Shown here in pieces: positions 62,601 through 64,000 of a DNA stretch of 64,000 bases. The notes under the pieces were generated by a model. It was not told the DNA's origin. It saw only the letters and a program-made list of their open reading frames with translations, and ran no database searches. The position numbers and the translations under genes were made by a program. How positions within the stretch are numbered: position 1 is the first letter of the stretch; each line of letters starts with the position of its first letter. This DNA comes from Clostridiales bacterium (GTDB lineage Bacteria; Bacillota; Clostridia; Lachnospirales; Lachnospiraceae): contig JAHABX010000006.1 in assembly GCA_018376135.1 (NCBI GenBank), positions 1-64,000 of the forward strand, given 5' to 3'.

Positions 62601-63368
62601 ATGATGGGAACGAGACAGAGAAAAAGACCTGTGAGCAGCAGGAGAAGAAGGCGCAGACGCATACGCAGGATTCAGGCATGGACAGCCCGGATCCTGGTCG
62701 TGGCGTTCGCGCTTTTCTTGTGTTTTCTGCTGGCGTTTGGTGGACGTTGGATATGGGAGAGACTGAACGGGGATGCAGAAGAAGCCTTTTGGGAAGGAGC
62801 AGATCCGGGACTGGAGGTGCCGGATGGAGAACCGGTGATTGTACTGGATGCGGGGCACGGAGGAGAGGACCAGGGCACCTCTTACGGTGAATTGCTGGAA
62901 AAGGATCTGAATCTGAGCGTTACGCTGCTTTTGAAAGAAAGACTGCAGGAAAGCGGAGCAGCGGTGGTGCTGATCAGAGACGGTGATGAGAAGGTGGAGC
63001 TGGAGGAGCGTGCCAGGATCGCAAACCGGCTGAAGGCAGATCTCTTCGTGAGCATTCATTGCAATTACTGTGAGGACGACGAAGGGGTACAGGGCTTCGA
63101 GTGCTATTATCGGGAGGGCAGTGAAGAAGGGGCGCTTCTGGCAGAGGGAATACTCCGTGAGATAGAAGGAACCGGGGAAATCATCAGCAGAGGTCTGAAA
63201 ACTGCCGATTTCCGGGTGCTGAGAAAGACCAATATGCCGGCGGTTCTGGCTGAGCTTGGGTATTTCTCCAACGGGGAGGAGCGCAGGAGGCTGGCAGACG
63301 AGAGCTATCAGGAAATGCTGGCGGAGCATCTGGCGGCAGGCATCCTTGCTTATGAGATTTCTAATTGA
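62601..63368 (+). CDS. N-acetylmuramoyl-L-alanine amidase (Amidase_3)
   Basis: 255 aa. An N-terminal Arg-rich stretch and a hydrophobic helix (about 28-50) anchor or export it. The catalytic domain has VIVLDAGHGGEDQG with the first Zn ligand, FVSIHCN with the second, and AVLAELGYFSN with the catalytic Glu. It cuts peptidoglycan stem peptides. RBS AGAGGGAC. Confidence 0.92.
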   Translation: MMGTRQRKRPVSSRRRRRRRIRRIQAWTARILVVAFALFLCFLLAFGGRWIWERLNGDAEEAFWEGADPGLEVPDGEPVIVLDAGHGGEDQGTSYGELLEKDLNLSVTLLLKERLQESGAAVVLIRDGDEKVELEERARIANRLKADLFVSIHCNYCEDDEGVQGFECYYREGSEEGALLAEGILREIEGTGEIISRGLKTADFRVLRKTNMPAVLAELGYFSNGEERRRLADESYQEMLAEHLAAGILAYEISN

Positions 63369-63425
63369 GAAAAAAAGTGAAAAGAGTTAAGATAGAGGAA
63401 ATACGTTACGAAAGAAAGCGGGGGA

Positions 63426-64000
63426 ATGAATATGTGGATCGGATATGCGGTGGGATCCGCACTATTTGCGGGACTGACCTCCATACTGGCAAAATGCGGG
63501 ATCCGGAAAACGGATTCCAATGTGGCGACAGCGATCAGAACCATTGTGGTGCTGGCATTTTCATGGATCATGGTATTTGTTGTGGGTTCACAGGATATGC
63601 TGGCGGAGGTTCCGACCAGAACTTATCTGTTCCTGATACTTTCCGGTCTGGCGACCGGCGCATCCTGGCTGTGCTATTTTAAGGCGCTGCAGCTTGGCAA
63701 TATCAATAAGGTCGTACCCATTGACAAGTCCAGTACCGTGCTGACGATAATTCTGGCATTCCTGTTTCTGGGAGAGCCGGTTGGTATCTGGAAGCTTCTG
63801 GGTATTGTCGGCATCGGTGCGGGCACGCTTTTGATGATCCAGAAGAAGGAGGGCGCAGAGCAGAAGGAGGAAGGAAAAGGATGGCTTGTGTATGCGCTTC
63901 TGTCCGCTGTATTTGCCAGCCTGACCGCGATCCTTGGCAAGGTGGGGATCACGGGGATCGAATCCAATCTGGGAACTGCCATCCGCACGGGGGTAGTGCT
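63426..64000 (+). CDS. EamA/DMT-family transporter (truncated by window end)
   Basis: ~190 aa seen, N-terminal part. GYAVGSALFAGLTSILAKCGIRKTDSNVATAIRTIVVLAFSWIMVF and a duplicate half (LLSAVFASLTAILGKVGITGIESNLGTAIRTGVVL) are the EamA repeat. The frame is open to base 64000. Start at 63426 (GGGGGA before) or 63432. Confidence 0.85.
   Translation, partial: MNMWIGYAVGSALFAGLTSILAKCGIRKTDSNVATAIRTIVVLAFSWIMVFVVGSQDMLAEVPTRTYLFLILSGLATGASWLCYFKALQLGNINKVVPIDKSSTVLTIILAFLFLGEPVGIWKLLGIVGIGAGTLLMIQKKEGAEQKEEGKGWLVYALLSAVFASLTAILGKVGITGIESNLGTAIRTGVV

Noticed and set aside
1..64000. CRISPR array or insertion sequence
   Set aside because: No regularly spaced repeats and no IS transposase with terminal inverted repeats were seen.

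Overview
The window looks like a chromosome segment of a spore-forming, strictly anaerobic Lachnospiraceae-type Clostridium. The evidence is spoIIID, a GerA-type germination locus, a SPOCS/LysM spore protein, two iron-containing alcohol dehydrogenases, PRD/PTS sugar regulation and a CIRCE heat-shock operator. Most genes are moderately GC-balanced. The stretches at about 38.1-42.7 kb and 43.1-46.7 kb are visibly AT-rich and look acquired.

Layout. 0-3.5 kb: tail of an Rpn-type nuclease, then a ferredoxin / membrane polyferredoxin / thioredoxin group with two matched CRP-like palindromes, a divergent cis-prenyltransferase-like gene and a GADGPT-motif protein. 3.5-15 kb: a sugar-catabolic neighbourhood (transaldolase-like enzyme, Fe-alcohol dehydrogenase, HAD phosphatase, RPE-like epimerase, PRD regulator, serine dehydratase, dipeptidase, PTS EIICB, second Fe-alcohol dehydrogenase). 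It carries three copies of a TTGCCACA-N3-AT(A/G)GGG box that probably belongs to the PRD regulator. 15-20 kb: murF-ddl-plsC and malQ. 20-30.5 kb: sporulation and envelope genes (SPOCS-LysM, ispE, gerAA, a gerAB-gerAC fusion, PadR plus an FtsW-like protein, spoIIID).

32.15-42.85 kb: a 10.7-kb integrative mobilizable element inserted at the 3' end of guaA, bounded by 13-bp direct repeats. It has an XRE repressor, excisionase, tyrosine integrase (frameshifted), MobC-like protein, RepA-like ATPase, candidate oriT and a MobV relaxase. Its cargo is an AT-rich cassette of an 890-aa DUF4116-metallophosphoesterase, a 58-aa ORF and an Apea-like HEPN protein. This cassette is the best candidate for an undescribed, probably defensive, system. 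The ORF before the HEPN gene is in the same frame and separated from it only by one TAA.

42.85-46.8 kb: remnants of an older insertion beyond attR (two-TM protein, gene fragment, PD-(D/E)XK nuclease, excisionase-like remnant, a third att-like sequence, a toxin-antitoxin pair and a duplicated hairpin). 46.8-64 kb: core and accessory metabolism (nucleoside phosphorylase, GH13 glucosidase, flavodoxin/HxlR, two MATE exporters, a split permease, a second guaA with no functional glutaminase domain, DUF1538 with a tandem PII protein, hsp20, an HD protein, tRNA-Val, acylphosphatase, MFS, amidase, EamA). One MATE gene has an unusual leader with a small ORF overlapping an intrinsic terminator.
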